Shown here one piece after another: positions 1 to 6,100 of a DNA stretch of 13,215 bases. Within the stretch, counting starts at the first letter, position 1; the number at the start of each line of letters is the position of its first letter. Source of the stretch: Actinomycetes bacterium (GTDB lineage Bacteria > Actinomycetota > Acidimicrobiia > Acidimicrobiales > RAAP-2); the NCBI GenBank assembly GCA_021801615.1, contig JAJYXS010000013.1, positions 1 through 13,215 on the forward strand, given 5' to 3'. The translations under genes were made by a program, and so were the position numbers. Below the pieces are notes generated by a model. It was not told where the DNA came from. It saw only the letters and a program-made list of their open reading frames with translations, and made no database searches.

Positions 1-249
1 ACGAAGGCCACCACGGCGACGCGGTGCCGGTCGTGTCGGAGCGTGGTGCACGTCGGCGGCGGTCCGGGTCGGCGAAGCTCGGCAGCGAATCGCGCGACAA
101 CGGCTTGGGGCATGGAGTCGGCCGGCGACGACGAGGACGGTGGAATCGGTCTCGTGCTCGTTCTGGTGGCCGTTGGTGTGGGCATCGGGGTCTACCTGTA
201 CTTCAGGGCACGGAGGAGGCGGAAGGGAGGAGAAGAGAACGAGGCCTGA
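1..249 (+). CDS. Small single-pass membrane protein, 5' end probably outside the window
   Basis: The frame is open from the left edge and keeps high third-position G/C to its TGA stop at 247-249, so the gene may begin upstream. Internal starts are GTG at 43 (68 aa) and ATG at 112 (45 aa); neither has a clear Shine-Dalgarno sequence. The edge-proximal part has a C-x-x-C pair (codons 9 and 12), which could be the end of a zinc ribbon. From ATG 112 the protein has an acidic stretch (E/D/D/E/D), one hydrophobic segment of about 20 residues rich in G, V and L, an Arg/Lys-rich stop-transfer run (RARRRRK) and an acidic tail. This predicts one membrane helix with its C-terminus in the cytoplasm. I do not recognise a family, and no function is proposed. 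The membrane-protein call is more secure than the 5' end. Confidence 0.5.
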   Translation, partial: TKATTATRCRSCRSVVHVGGGPGRRSSAANRATTAWGMESAGDDEDGGIGLVLVLVAVGVGIGVYLYFRARRRRKGGEENEA

Positions 250-380
250 TCCGAGGGCTTCGGCGCACCATTCGACAGTGGCCGAGCGAGCTGACTTGGC
301 CCTGGCCTGAGCAAACCATCGGTCCACGTACTAAATTCGCTGCTACCCCTTTTCGGGGATCTGAAGAGCGGAGGGGAACC
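250..380. other. Intergenic region with AT-richer patch and small hairpin
   Basis: This gap lies between two small membrane-protein genes. It contains an AT-richer patch with a TAAATT hexamer at 332-337, which fits a -10 element. Downstream is a short inverted repeat, CCCC at 346-349 and GGGG at 355-358 around a TTTTC loop. The hairpin would sit in the leader of the following gene, 22 nt before its start codon. No clear -35 element is visible. A promoter plus leader hairpin for the 381 gene is plausible but unproven. Confidence 0.3.
371..376 (+). promoter_or_regulatory. Shine-Dalgarno sequence fixing the start at 381
   Basis: The purine run GAGGGG ends 4 nt before ATG 381. It selects this start over the much longer upstream frame extension, whose encoded residues are Arg/Gly-rich shadow sequence. 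Confidence 0.7.
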
Positions 381-1061
381 ATGGGCGACAGTCCAGTCGG
401 CGAGGGAGCGAGCGCTCCTCTTGAGCCGACCCAAAGCCACACACAATCCTGGACGATCGTCTCGGCCACAGGTCCGTTGGCCTTGGCACGATCCGGCCAC
501 GAATTCTGTGTCTACGACGCCAACACCGTCTTCGGCCGGTGGCCACTCAGCGCCGAAGGAGAGCGGTACGCCCGCGAGACGTACGAAGCACACCGGCAAT
601 CGCTAGCTCATGGGATCGCCTACTCTGCCACCGGATATCAGGACCCGGCGCGCTTGGGTCTGCCGGTCGATCCCGTGCTCAAGTCCCAGACCTACGCGTC
701 ACCCATGAGCTATGTCGGCAGTACCCGACGAATATTGGCTTGGGCGAAGAAGGCCGCGGTCCGCAACGCTGGCGTGAATGTAGTGGTGTGGATCGCGGCC
801 GTGTCGGCCCTACTGTTCATGTGGATCTTCCTGCTCATGTGGTACTTCGTTGTCTTCGGCCTATTTGGCGTATTCGTCTTCCCCTTCCGGATGATCCGGA
901 GAAGTCAGCGCAAGTCTCAGCACGTCCAACAGCAGTCTCTGGCCACGCAGCAGGCGATGTACCAGCAGATGGTGGGTATGCAGCAGGCGGCCATGCGGCA
1001 ACCTCCTGCGTCTCCGCCAGCTCAGCCACCCGGTAGGCCGCAACTACCGCCCCAGCCGTAA
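381..1061 (+). CDS. Hypothetical membrane protein with Gln/Pro-rich C-terminal tail
   Basis: This 226-aa protein is of unknown function. The start is set by a good ribosome-binding site just upstream. Residues 1-130 are soluble-looking, with aromatic and charged positions spread through them (for example YDANTVFGRWPLS at about 45-57). A strongly hydrophobic stretch at about 132-168, rich in V, I, L, F and W, is long enough for two helices in a hairpin or one helix plus a re-entrant segment. A basic patch follows (FRMIRRSQRK, about 169-178). The tail is Gln-rich at about 183-208 (QQQ, QQAMYQQM, MQQAAMRQ) and Pro-rich at 208-226. The basic patch suggests the tail is cytoplasmic, and the Gln-rich part might form a coiled coil. 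Base composition is visibly less GC-extreme than in genes from 2012 onward, as if it belongs to a different segment. I recognise no named domain. Confidence 0.8.
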   Translation: MGDSPVGEGASAPLEPTQSHTQSWTIVSATGPLALARSGHEFCVYDANTVFGRWPLSAEGERYARETYEAHRQSLAHGIAYSATGYQDPARLGLPVDPVLKSQTYASPMSYVGSTRRILAWAKKAAVRNAGVNVVVWIAAVSALLFMWIFLLMWYFVVFGLFGVFVFPFRMIRRSQRKSQHVQQQSLATQQAMYQQMVGMQQAAMRQPPASPPAQPPGRPQLPPQP

Positions 1062-1070
1062 CCGTCGGGA

Positions 1071-1337
1071 TCACTCAACCACCCGCCCCGACAGCCAGAC
1101 ATCACCTACGGCGGCGTCGACCGGTACCCCGCTCTCGAACACGGCAACGGCGTGCCGCACGGCGGCGTCGAGCCGACCACGGAGTACGTCGGCCAAGCAG
1201 TCGGCCGGTCCGGTCAGCTGCGGCTCGAAGACGATGCCATCGGATCCGGTGGCGGTGAGGGACACGAAGCGGGGATCGGTTGGCAGAAGGCCAGCGTGGC
1301 CCGAGCGACGTGAGCCGACCCGCTCGCGCGGGTTCAC
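1071..1337 (-). CDS. Possible small hypothetical protein
   Basis: This minus-strand frame encodes 88 aa from a GTG at 1337 to a TGA at 1071-1073, nine bases past the stop of the convergent 381 gene. Its composition is protein-like, with a balanced mix of hydrophobic and acidic residues (FEPQLTGPADCLADVLRGRLDAA near the middle, split here by its acidic residues) and a regular C-terminus ending SGRVVE. Third-position G/C is fairly high. The opposite strand in the same register is also open and GC-rich at third positions, so coding strand is not certain. The start has only a weak purine run (AAGGGCG, about 14 nt upstream), and no family is recognised. It could be the remnant of a longer gene. 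No function is proposed. Confidence 0.35.
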   Translation of the reverse strand: MNPRERVGSRRSGHAGLLPTDPRFVSLTATGSDGIVFEPQLTGPADCLADVLRGRLDAAVRHAVAVFESGVPVDAAVGDVWLSGRVVE

Positions 1338-1558
1338 CAGGCCCGCTCAGCGCCCTTCAGCGGCGGTAGACGGGCGCCGAAGGTCCTGCGGCTTCCTCCC
1401 GCCCCTTCTTCGCCCGTGCCCCGTTCGCGGTGGTCCGCCCCGCCCGGGCGCCCTCCGTGTCGCCGCTCGCCGTCCGCCGGTCCCGTGCGCCCCCTGCGCG
1501 GCGGTTTCGTCGTCGCCGTTCGGGGTGGTCCTGGCTTTCTCGTCGCACGAAACGCGAG
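1338..1558. other. GC-rich spacer without a supported gene
   Basis: This stretch lies between the doubtful minus-strand ORF and the tRNA gene. The plus strand is markedly pyrimidine-rich. Minus-strand frames read as Arg/Gly-rich low-complexity protein, as expected for purine-rich GC-rich DNA. I see no start with a ribosome-binding site, no recognisable domain and no clear hairpin followed by a T-run. Confidence 0.4.
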
Positions 1559-1632
1559 TGGGGACGGAGGGATTCGAACCCTCACTGGAGGCGGTTTAAG
1601 CGCCCTGCCTCTGCCGGTTGGGCTACGTCCCC
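1559..1632 (-). tRNA. tRNA gene, anticodon UAA (Leu by anticodon) with class I architecture
   Basis: The reverse complement folds as a full cloverleaf. The acceptor arm is GGGGACG paired perfectly with CGTCCCC. Bases 8-9 are TA. The D arm pairs GCC with GGC around a loop containing GG. The anticodon stem GGGCG pairs with CGCCT (one G-U), and its 7-nt loop CTTAAAC gives anticodon TAA. The variable loop is five bases (CCAGT). The T arm pairs GAGGG with CCCTC around the canonical TTCGAAT loop. The base after the acceptor stem is A (1559), and CCA is not encoded. By the code, UAA reads the leucine codon UUA, but bacterial tRNA-Leu is class II with a long variable arm, which is absent here. Charging identity is therefore uncertain. 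That it is a tRNA-like gene is well supported; that it is a normal leucine tRNA is not. Confidence 0.85.
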
Positions 1633-2011
1633 CCGTCCCACAGTCTTGCGCGCAACCGAGGAAGCCGGGTGCTCTTGGGGCCGTTGCTGCGCACGCGCAC
1701 GTCACGGCGAGGCCAGAGGCAAGTCCCCGGCGAGGTCCGGGGCGAGCCCGGCAGCGAGGTCCGCCGGGATGTGCCCGGCGAGCTCCGCAGCAAGGCAGCT
1801 CCTGGATACTGGACCATTGACCGCGTCGTTCGCGGCGAGGTCTCTCGGTGGACCGGGCCGGGATCCAGGTTTCCCCCTCCCGCCCCGTCCCGCCCGGCCC
1901 GCCGAGGGTCACGGGCGTCTGGTTCCCCGGCGTCCGGTCGCCCACCGGCTTCCGACGCTCCAGGGGCAGGCTGGCGGCGCGGAGTGCAGCACTCTGCCGA
2001 CCGTTGGGCGC
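1633..2011. other. Intergenic region with degenerate repeats
   Basis: No start-codon-bearing gene is supported across these 379 bases. The part from about 1703 to 1845 holds some six or seven imperfect copies of a motif close to GGCGAGGTCC or GGCGAGCTCC, spaced roughly 12-30 bp. One minus-strand frame through them reads as a repetitive Leu/Ala/Asp/Gly/Pro series (DLAAGLAPDLAGDLPLASP then stop), but it has no start codon in a usable position. It may be a decayed coding fragment or simple GC-rich repeat DNA. A TTGACC sequence at 1817-1822 resembles a -35 element, but no convincing -10 follows. Confidence 0.35.
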
Positions 2012-2818
2012 ATGACAATGCTTCCTGAAGTCCTCGTGCGGGTTCTCGGGCCGGTGGAGGTGATCGGTGCGGCGCGCCCGTTTCGGCGAGCGTGGTGCGT
2101 CGAGCTCGTCACGTACCTCGCGCTGCATCCCACGGGTGCGACCGCCGACGCCTGGACGACGGCGCTGTGGCCCGATCGGCTCCCCCCCGAGCCGACGCGG
2201 TTCTCGACGGTGTCCGAGGCGCGCCGTGCGCTCGGGTGCGCGTCCGACGGGTCGGACCACCTGCCACGCGGCGTCGGGCGTCTCCGGCTCGCCCCGAGCG
2301 TGACGACCGACTGGGCGCAGTTCCGATCGCTTGCGGCGGTGCAGGGTCCAAGGGCGGCGGGCGCGTGGGCTGCTGCCCTCGAGCTCGTCCGCGGTCCGCT
2401 TCTCGGTGGGTTGCGGTCGGCCGACTGGGCGGTGCTCGAGGGATTGCAGGCCGAGATGGAGGGCGCGATCGTGCAATTGGCGATCGACGCCGCCGAGCAC
2501 CGCCTCGCCAGGGGTGACGGGCGCGGTGCCGAGCTCGCTGTGCGCCGCGGGCTCCTCGTCTCCCCGTACGACGAGCGGCTCTACCGACTGCTCTTCGCCG
2601 CGGCCGACAGCCAGGGCAACCCTGCTGGTGTGGAGTCGGCGATGGGGGAGCTGCTCCGGCTCGTGTCGGGCGAAGCCGTCCACCAGCTGCGCGTACCTCA
2701 CGGCGGACCGGTCGATCCGGCCGAGTGGGTCCATCCCGAGACCGCGGCCATGTACCGGTCCCTCAGCCGACGCCCGACTCCGCACGCTCCCGGCGACGGG
2801 AGACGGCCCCTGCGTTGA
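2012..2818 (+). CDS. Stand-alone winged-helix/BTAD transcriptional regulator
   Basis: This 268-aa protein resembles the regulatory C-terminal part of actinobacterial SARP/BTAD proteins. Residues about 7-95 fit an OmpR-like winged helix: VRVLGPVEVIG, then a helix ending LVTYLALHP, then TTALWPD and a recognition-helix region with EARRALG. Residues about 100-215 fit the helical BTAD repeat (DWAQFRSL, LVRGPLLGG, DWAVLEGLQAEMEG, then AEHRLARGDGRGAELAVRRGL and YDERLYRLLFAAAD). Many relatives carry this pair at the end of a large multidomain protein; here it stands alone with no ATPase, TPR or LysM part visible. ATG 2012 was chosen; ATG 2018, two codons later, is equally possible, and neither has a clear ribosome-binding site. 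It likely binds DNA in the cytoplasm. Target genes cannot be read from sequence; the following membrane-protein gene is a candidate. Confidence 0.85.
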   Translation: MTMLPEVLVRVLGPVEVIGAARPFRRAWCVELVTYLALHPTGATADAWTTALWPDRLPPEPTRFSTVSEARRALGCASDGSDHLPRGVGRLRLAPSVTTDWAQFRSLAAVQGPRAAGAWAAALELVRGPLLGGLRSADWAVLEGLQAEMEGAIVQLAIDAAEHRLARGDGRGAELAVRRGLLVSPYDERLYRLLFAAADSQGNPAGVESAMGELLRLVSGEAVHQLRVPHGGPVDPAEWVHPETAAMYRSLSRRPTPHAPGDGRRPLR

Positions 2819-2918
2819 GCCTCGGTCGAATCGGCTGGAGGGTCGGGGCGCGGACCGGACGGTCGCAGGAGGGATCTTCGTCTTCCCACCTGACGTAGAT
2901 CCCCAGCCGAGCGTCGAG

Positions 2919-2937
2919 CCGCGGGCACAAGCCGCGG
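2919..2937. repeat. Inverted repeat CCGCGG upstream of the 2976 gene
   Basis: CCGCGG at 2919-2924 and again at 2932-2937 is palindromic, so the pair can form a 6-bp stem with a 7-nt loop or serve as two half-sites. It lies about 100 bp past the BTAD stop and immediately upstream of the proposed promoter of the 2976 gene. It could be an operator or a weak terminator; no T-run follows. Confidence 0.25.
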
Positions 2938-2959
2938 GGGTGACGCGCCGGGCTGTTGG

Positions 2960-2965
2960 TAAGGT
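2960..2965 (+). promoter_or_regulatory. Putative -10 element (TAAGGT) of a leaderless promoter
   Basis: TAAGGT matches TANNNT and lies 10 nt before ATG 2976, which itself lacks a Shine-Dalgarno sequence. This spacing puts the transcription start at or very near the A of the ATG. A GGTGAC sequence at 2939-2944 is a weak -35 candidate. Confidence 0.5.
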
Positions 2966-2975
2966 CTGCTCCGCC

Positions 2976-4001
2976 ATGCCGAGGAGCTCCACGGGGAAAT
3001 GGGTCGCACGCGCCGGTGCGACGGGCGGCGGCCGTACCTATCGCGGACAGGTGCCCGTCAACTGGTACGCCGCGCTCGTCCTGATCGTGATCCTGGGCGT
3101 GGCTTCGATCGTGGTCTCCCGCATGGACTACCGGAGCGGGGCGGTCGCGAACACCACGCCCCCCACGAAGGGCACCACGTGGTTCGCCGCCGTCGACTTC
3201 GACATTTGCGGCAACCAGCTCCCACCGTTGGCGTCGAACCTCCTGGACGCGACAACGCAATCCTTCTACACGCTCGGGAACGGCGTGATCGTGATCTCGC
3301 CCAAGACAACAAAGGACGCCGGCCACAACGCGGTGCTCGGGAAGTTCGTCTCGTCCTATCAAGGGCTCAGGCTGACCGCCTCGGCGCTCCACTTGCCCTC
3401 CTCGGCGTCGTCCCCCAGCAGCTCCACCAGCCCCAAGGGCTCCACCAGCTCCACCAGCTCGGCCGGCTCCACCAGCTCGGCCGGCTCCACCAGCCCCAAG
3501 GGCTCGGCCGGCTCCACCAGCCCCAAGGGCTCGGCCGGCTCCACCAGCTCCAAGGGCTCGGCGTCGGCCAAGAAGGCTAGATCCCTTTCGGGGACGACCT
3601 ATCGGAGCGGCGAGAAGTGCCCCTCGGGCACCAAGGACGCCGGGAAGAAGGCCCAGGTGCAGGTGACCTACTGGCCGAACGCCTTCTCGTCGAAGCAGAA
3701 GGCGTCGACCGTCCATGGGAACCCGGCCACACTGCCATTCACCAACGACCAGCTCATCACGATCGGTTTCGTTCCCGCGGGAACGAAGCTGCCCAAGCCC
3801 AGCGGCACCATCGTGACCGCGCTCCTGGACGCCTCGACCGGTGCCTCCTCGACCACTACGACCACCGCGCCGACGTCCACGTCCACGCCGAGCTCCTCTT
3901 CGTCGACGAAGACCACCACGCCGGTGTCCGGCACCACGCCGACCCCCTCGACCACGACCGCTCCCAAGCCGTCGACCACCAGCACGACGAAGGCGAAGTA
4001 G
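2976..4001 (+). CDS. Signal-anchored secreted-domain protein with Ser/Thr-rich repeats
   Basis: This 341-aa protein has a basic N-terminus (1-25), one hydrophobic helix at about 30-49 (AALVLIVILGVASIVV) and a large, probably extracytoplasmic remainder. A globular part spans about 65-140 (TTWFAAVDFDICGNQ, then GNGVIVISPKT and AVLGKFVSSYQG). It is interrupted by a low-complexity Ser/Gly/Lys stretch at about 142-200 built from GSTSPKGSAGSTS-type units. The fold appears to resume at about 205-285 (YRSGEKCPSGTKDAG, VQVTYWPNAF, FTNDQLITIGFVPAGTKLP), and a Thr/Ser/Pro tail runs from 289 to the end. There are only two cysteines (C78 and C215), one on each side of the repeat, which could form a disulfide. 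I recall similar conserved proteins of unknown function in Acidimicrobiia, but know no assigned role. A candidate leaderless promoter supports ATG 2976. Confidence 0.82.
   Translation: MPRSSTGKWVARAGATGGGRTYRGQVPVNWYAALVLIVILGVASIVVSRMDYRSGAVANTTPPTKGTTWFAAVDFDICGNQLPPLASNLLDATTQSFYTLGNGVIVISPKTTKDAGHNAVLGKFVSSYQGLRLTASALHLPSSASSPSSSTSPKGSTSSTSSAGSTSSAGSTSPKGSAGSTSPKGSAGSTSSKGSASAKKARSLSGTTYRSGEKCPSGTKDAGKKAQVQVTYWPNAFSSKQKASTVHGNPATLPFTNDQLITIGFVPAGTKLPKPSGTIVTALLDASTGASSTTTTTAPTSTSTPSSSSSTKTTTPVSGTTPTPSTTTAPKPSTTSTTKAK
3417..3569 (+). repeat. In-frame Ser-rich coding repeat
   Basis: Units built from GGCTCCACCAGC plus CCCAAGGGCTCGGCC or TCGGCC alternate in tandem, all in multiples of three bases. 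They encode STSPKGSAG and STSSAG pentad- to nonad-like units. Near-identity at the DNA level suggests recent slippage or unequal exchange. The tract lies inside the 2976 gene and is absent from its flanking globular parts. Confidence 0.75.
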
Positions 4002-4012
4002 AAACTGCGAAC

Positions 4013-5089
4013 GTGAAGGCGGTCGTGCTCGTCGGGGGCGAAGGGACGCGCCTCCGCCCGCTCACGCTGTCGGTGCCGAAGCAGATGCTGCCCGTCGTGG
4101 AGCAGCCGATGATCGAGAGGGTGCTGGGCCAGCTCGGGCGCCATGGCATCGACGAGGTGGTCCTTTCGCTCGGGTACCTTCCGGACGCCTTCATGAAGGC
4201 GTACCCCGACGGCGTCGCAGCGGGCGTCCGCCTTTCCTACGCAATCGAGGCGAAGCCCCTTGGCACCGCCGGTGCGATCCGGTTCTCAGCGCTCAGCGCG
4301 CAGATCGACGGCACCTTCGTCGTCGCGAACGGCGACGTGCTGACCGACATGGACCTCGGCGCGCTGCTCGAGTTCCATCGGGCCCGCGGCGCCGAGGGGT
4401 CGATCTCGTTGCACCCCGTGGACGATCCCTCGACGTTCGGCGTGGTGCCGACCGACGAGACGGGTCGCGTGCGCGCGTTCGTCGAGAAGCCAGCGAGGGA
4501 GGAAGCACCCACGCACCTCGTGAACGCTGGAACCTACGTGCTCGAGCCGTCGTTCCTCGATCGGGTGCCCGAGGGAAGGCAGGTCTCCGTCGAGCGCGAG
4601 ACGTTCCCTGCGATGGTGGCCGACGGCACGCTCTACGCGCTGGCCGACTCCTCGTACTGGCTCGACGCCGGGACGCCCGAGACGTACCTCAAGGCGCATT
4701 GGGACCTCCTGGAGGGCCGCCGTCCAGGGCCGCCCGCCCCCGGTGCGAAGGACGCCGGAGGTGGCGTCTGGCTCGTCGGCTCCCCGAGGGTCCAAGGCGA
4801 GGTTCGCGGACCCGCGCTCCTCGGCGACGGCGCGCTCGTCTGCCCCGGCGCGCTGGTCGAGAAGGCGGTCGTGGGCCGCGGCTGCGTGATCGCCTCAGGT
4901 GCGCGGGTCGTCGGGTCCGTGCTGCTCGCCGGGGCGATGGTGGGTTGGGGCGCGACGGTGACGGGCTCGATCCTCGGTCCCGGCTCGTGCGTCGGCGCGC
5001 GAGGCGACGTGCGTCCTCTGTCGGTGCTGGGACACCGTGCGTCCGTCGGCGCAGGGGCGGTCGTGGCCGGAGAGCGCGTGCCGGGCTGA
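4013..5089 (+). CDS. Sugar-1-phosphate nucleotidylyltransferase (mannose-1-P guanylyltransferase-like)
   Basis: This enzyme should join a sugar 1-phosphate to an NTP, giving an NDP-sugar and pyrophosphate in the cytoplasm. The N-terminal Rossmann-like domain has the signature GGEGTRLRPLT at residues 8-18 and VPKQMLPV at 21-28. It also has EAKPLGTAGA at 80-89, NGD at 107-109 (metal-binding Asp), VEKPA near 160 and NAGTYVLEP near 176. The C-terminal part (about 250-350) is rich in G/V/A-spaced hexapeptide-like turns, suggesting a left-handed beta-helix. At 358 aa it matches the two-domain ManC/GlmU-like group found in actinobacteria, including mycobacterial ManB. RmlA-like thymidylyltransferase activity is the main alternative, since NTP and sugar choice cannot be read safely. 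The GTG start at 4013 lies 11 nt past the previous stop and begins exactly at the family N-terminus (VKAVVLVGGEG). The epimerase gene follows after 19 nt, fitting an operon. Confidence 0.9.
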   Translation: MKAVVLVGGEGTRLRPLTLSVPKQMLPVVEQPMIERVLGQLGRHGIDEVVLSLGYLPDAFMKAYPDGVAAGVRLSYAIEAKPLGTAGAIRFSALSAQIDGTFVVANGDVLTDMDLGALLEFHRARGAEGSISLHPVDDPSTFGVVPTDETGRVRAFVEKPAREEAPTHLVNAGTYVLEPSFLDRVPEGRQVSVERETFPAMVADGTLYALADSSYWLDAGTPETYLKAHWDLLEGRRPGPPAPGAKDAGGGVWLVGSPRVQGEVRGPALLGDGALVCPGALVEKAVVGRGCVIASGARVVGSVLLAGAMVGWGATVTGSILGPGSCVGARGDVRPLSVLGHRASVGAGAVVAGERVPG

Positions 5090-5094
5090 CCGTG

Positions 5095-5100
5095 CAAGAT
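5095..5100 (+). promoter_or_regulatory. Possible -10-like hexamer (CAAGAT)
   Basis: CAAGAT lies 8 nt before ATG 5109 in the 19-nt gap after the nucleotidylyltransferase gene. It keeps the A and final T of TANNNT but lacks the first T, so it is weaker than the other candidates. The short gap also permits simple read-through. Confidence 0.25.
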
Positions 5101-5108
5101 GTGGCGCC

Positions 5109-6095
5109 ATGCGGGCGATGGTCACCGGCGGCGCCGGGTTCATCGGGTCGGCGCTGGTCGACCGGTTGTTGGCGGAGGGCCACGACGTCGACGTGGTCGA
5201 CGATCTGTCGAGCGGCTCGCTCACGAACCTGACCGAAGCGCGCGCGATCGGCGGGCGCGCGCTCACGATCCACCAGCTCGACGTCCGCCTTCCGGAGACG
5301 ACCGAGCTGATCCTCCGTCGCCGCCCCGCGGTGATCTTCCACCTGGCGGCGCGGGTCGACGCACGCCTGTCGATCGCCGACCCGGTGCTCGACGCGGACG
5401 TGAACGTCCTGGGGAGCCTGCGCGTGCTGGAGGGCGCACGGGCCGCCGGCACCGACAGGGTCGTGTACGCGGCGAGCGGAGGCTCCCTCTACGGCGAGCC
5501 GGACGAAGCGGAGCTTCCGATCGGCGAGTCCCATCCGCACCGGCCGCTCTCGCCCTACGGCGTCGGGAAGAAGGCGGTCATCGACTACCTCGTCGCGTAC
5601 AGGGACTTGTACGCGCTCGAGTTCTCAGCGCTCGCGCTCGCGAACGTCTACGGGCCGCGCCAGGATCCCTACGCCGAAGCCGGCGTGGTCGCCATTTTCG
5701 CCCGGGCGCTGGCGACCGGCTCGCCTGTTACGGTCTTCGGTGACGGCCACCAGACCCGCGACTACGTCTACGTCGACGACGTGGTCGACGCGTTCGCCCG
5801 GGCTGCGACGAAGGGCGGAGGGCTCGTCTGCAACATCGGGACCGGGAAGGAGACCTCGGTGAACGAGCTCCTCGCCACGATGTCCGCAATCGCGGGCGTC
5901 GTGCCCGAAGTCCGCCACGTCCCCGCCCACCCGGGGGAGGTCCGTCGCAGCGCGCTCGACGCCCGGCGCGCCGCGATCCATCTGGGGTGGCGGCCGTGGA
6001 CCTCGATCGAGGAGGGCTGCGCCGTCGTCCTCGAAGAGGCGAGGCGTCGCGGAGCTGCCCCCGAAGGATCCAAGCTCCATTCGAGCGAAAGATGA
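5109..6095 (+). CDS. NAD-dependent sugar-nucleotide epimerase/dehydratase, GalE-like extended SDR
   Basis: This 328-aa protein belongs to the extended short-chain dehydrogenase family acting on NDP-sugars. The NAD-binding loop TGGAGFIG is at 6-13. The adenosine-ribose acidic pair VVDD sits at 29-32, and HLAA at 78-81. The serine-bearing segment ASGGSLYG is at 122-129, and catalytic Y150-x-x-x-K154 follows in SPYGVGKK. The substrate region contains NVYGPRQDP, VFGDGHQTRDYVYVDDV and the CNIGTG motif, all typical of UDP-glucose 4-epimerase relatives. Tandem placement 19 nt after the nucleotidylyltransferase suggests a joint role in nucleotide-sugar supply. The exact substrate is not readable; UDP-glucose/galactose or an N-acetyl or uronic derivative are options. 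ATG 5109 is chosen because TGGAGFIG then begins at residue 6, as expected. The gene converges with cofE. Confidence 0.9.
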   Translation: MRAMVTGGAGFIGSALVDRLLAEGHDVDVVDDLSSGSLTNLTEARAIGGRALTIHQLDVRLPETTELILRRRPAVIFHLAARVDARLSIADPVLDADVNVLGSLRVLEGARAAGTDRVVYAASGGSLYGEPDEAELPIGESHPHRPLSPYGVGKKAVIDYLVAYRDLYALEFSALALANVYGPRQDPYAEAGVVAIFARALATGSPVTVFGDGHQTRDYVYVDDVVDAFARAATKGGGLVCNIGTGKETSVNELLATMSAIAGVVPEVRHVPAHPGEVRRSALDARRAAIHLGWRPWTSIEEGCAVVLEEARRRGAAPEGSKLHSSER

Positions 6096-6100
6096 CGCAC

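Noticed and set aside
24..380. 5' extension of the 381 gene to position 24
   Set aside because: The extension is Arg/Gly-rich, antagonistic to the better-supported frame of the first small membrane protein, and the strong SD at 371-376 marks ATG 381.
1357..1548. 63-aa Arg-rich minus-strand ORF next to the tRNA
   Set aside because: Low-complexity basic composition, no ribosome-binding site and no recognisable domain; best explained by purine-rich minus-strand DNA.
1817..1822. TTGACC as the -35 box of a BTAD promoter
   Set aside because: No acceptable -10 follows at 16-18 bp, and the site is about 190 bp from the start codon.
1700..1850. Minus-strand Leu/Ala/Asp-rich frame as a small gene
   Set aside because: Despite high third-position G/C there is no ATG, GTG or TTG giving a reasonable start, so it cannot be called as a gene.
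1334..2992. 552-aa open frame on the minus strand
   Set aside because: It crosses the tRNA gene and runs antisense to the BTAD gene. Its product is Arg/Gly/Pro-rich without domains, as expected for a shadow frame in GC-rich DNA.
3417..3569. CRISPR-like array
   Set aside because: Repeats are contiguous and in frame within a coding region, with no unique spacers and no cas genes.
2763..3716. 317-aa minus-strand ORF with Gly/Ala repeats opposite the Ser-rich protein
   Set aside because: Its repeat peptide (GAGGAGRAL-like) is the antisense reading of the Ser-rich repeat, and the plus-strand frame has a membrane helix and conserved-looking domains.
4000..4012. TAGAAA before GTG 4013 as another leaderless -10 element
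   Set aside because: It lacks the final T of TANNNT and the 11-nt gap to the previous gene makes read-through a sufficient explanation.
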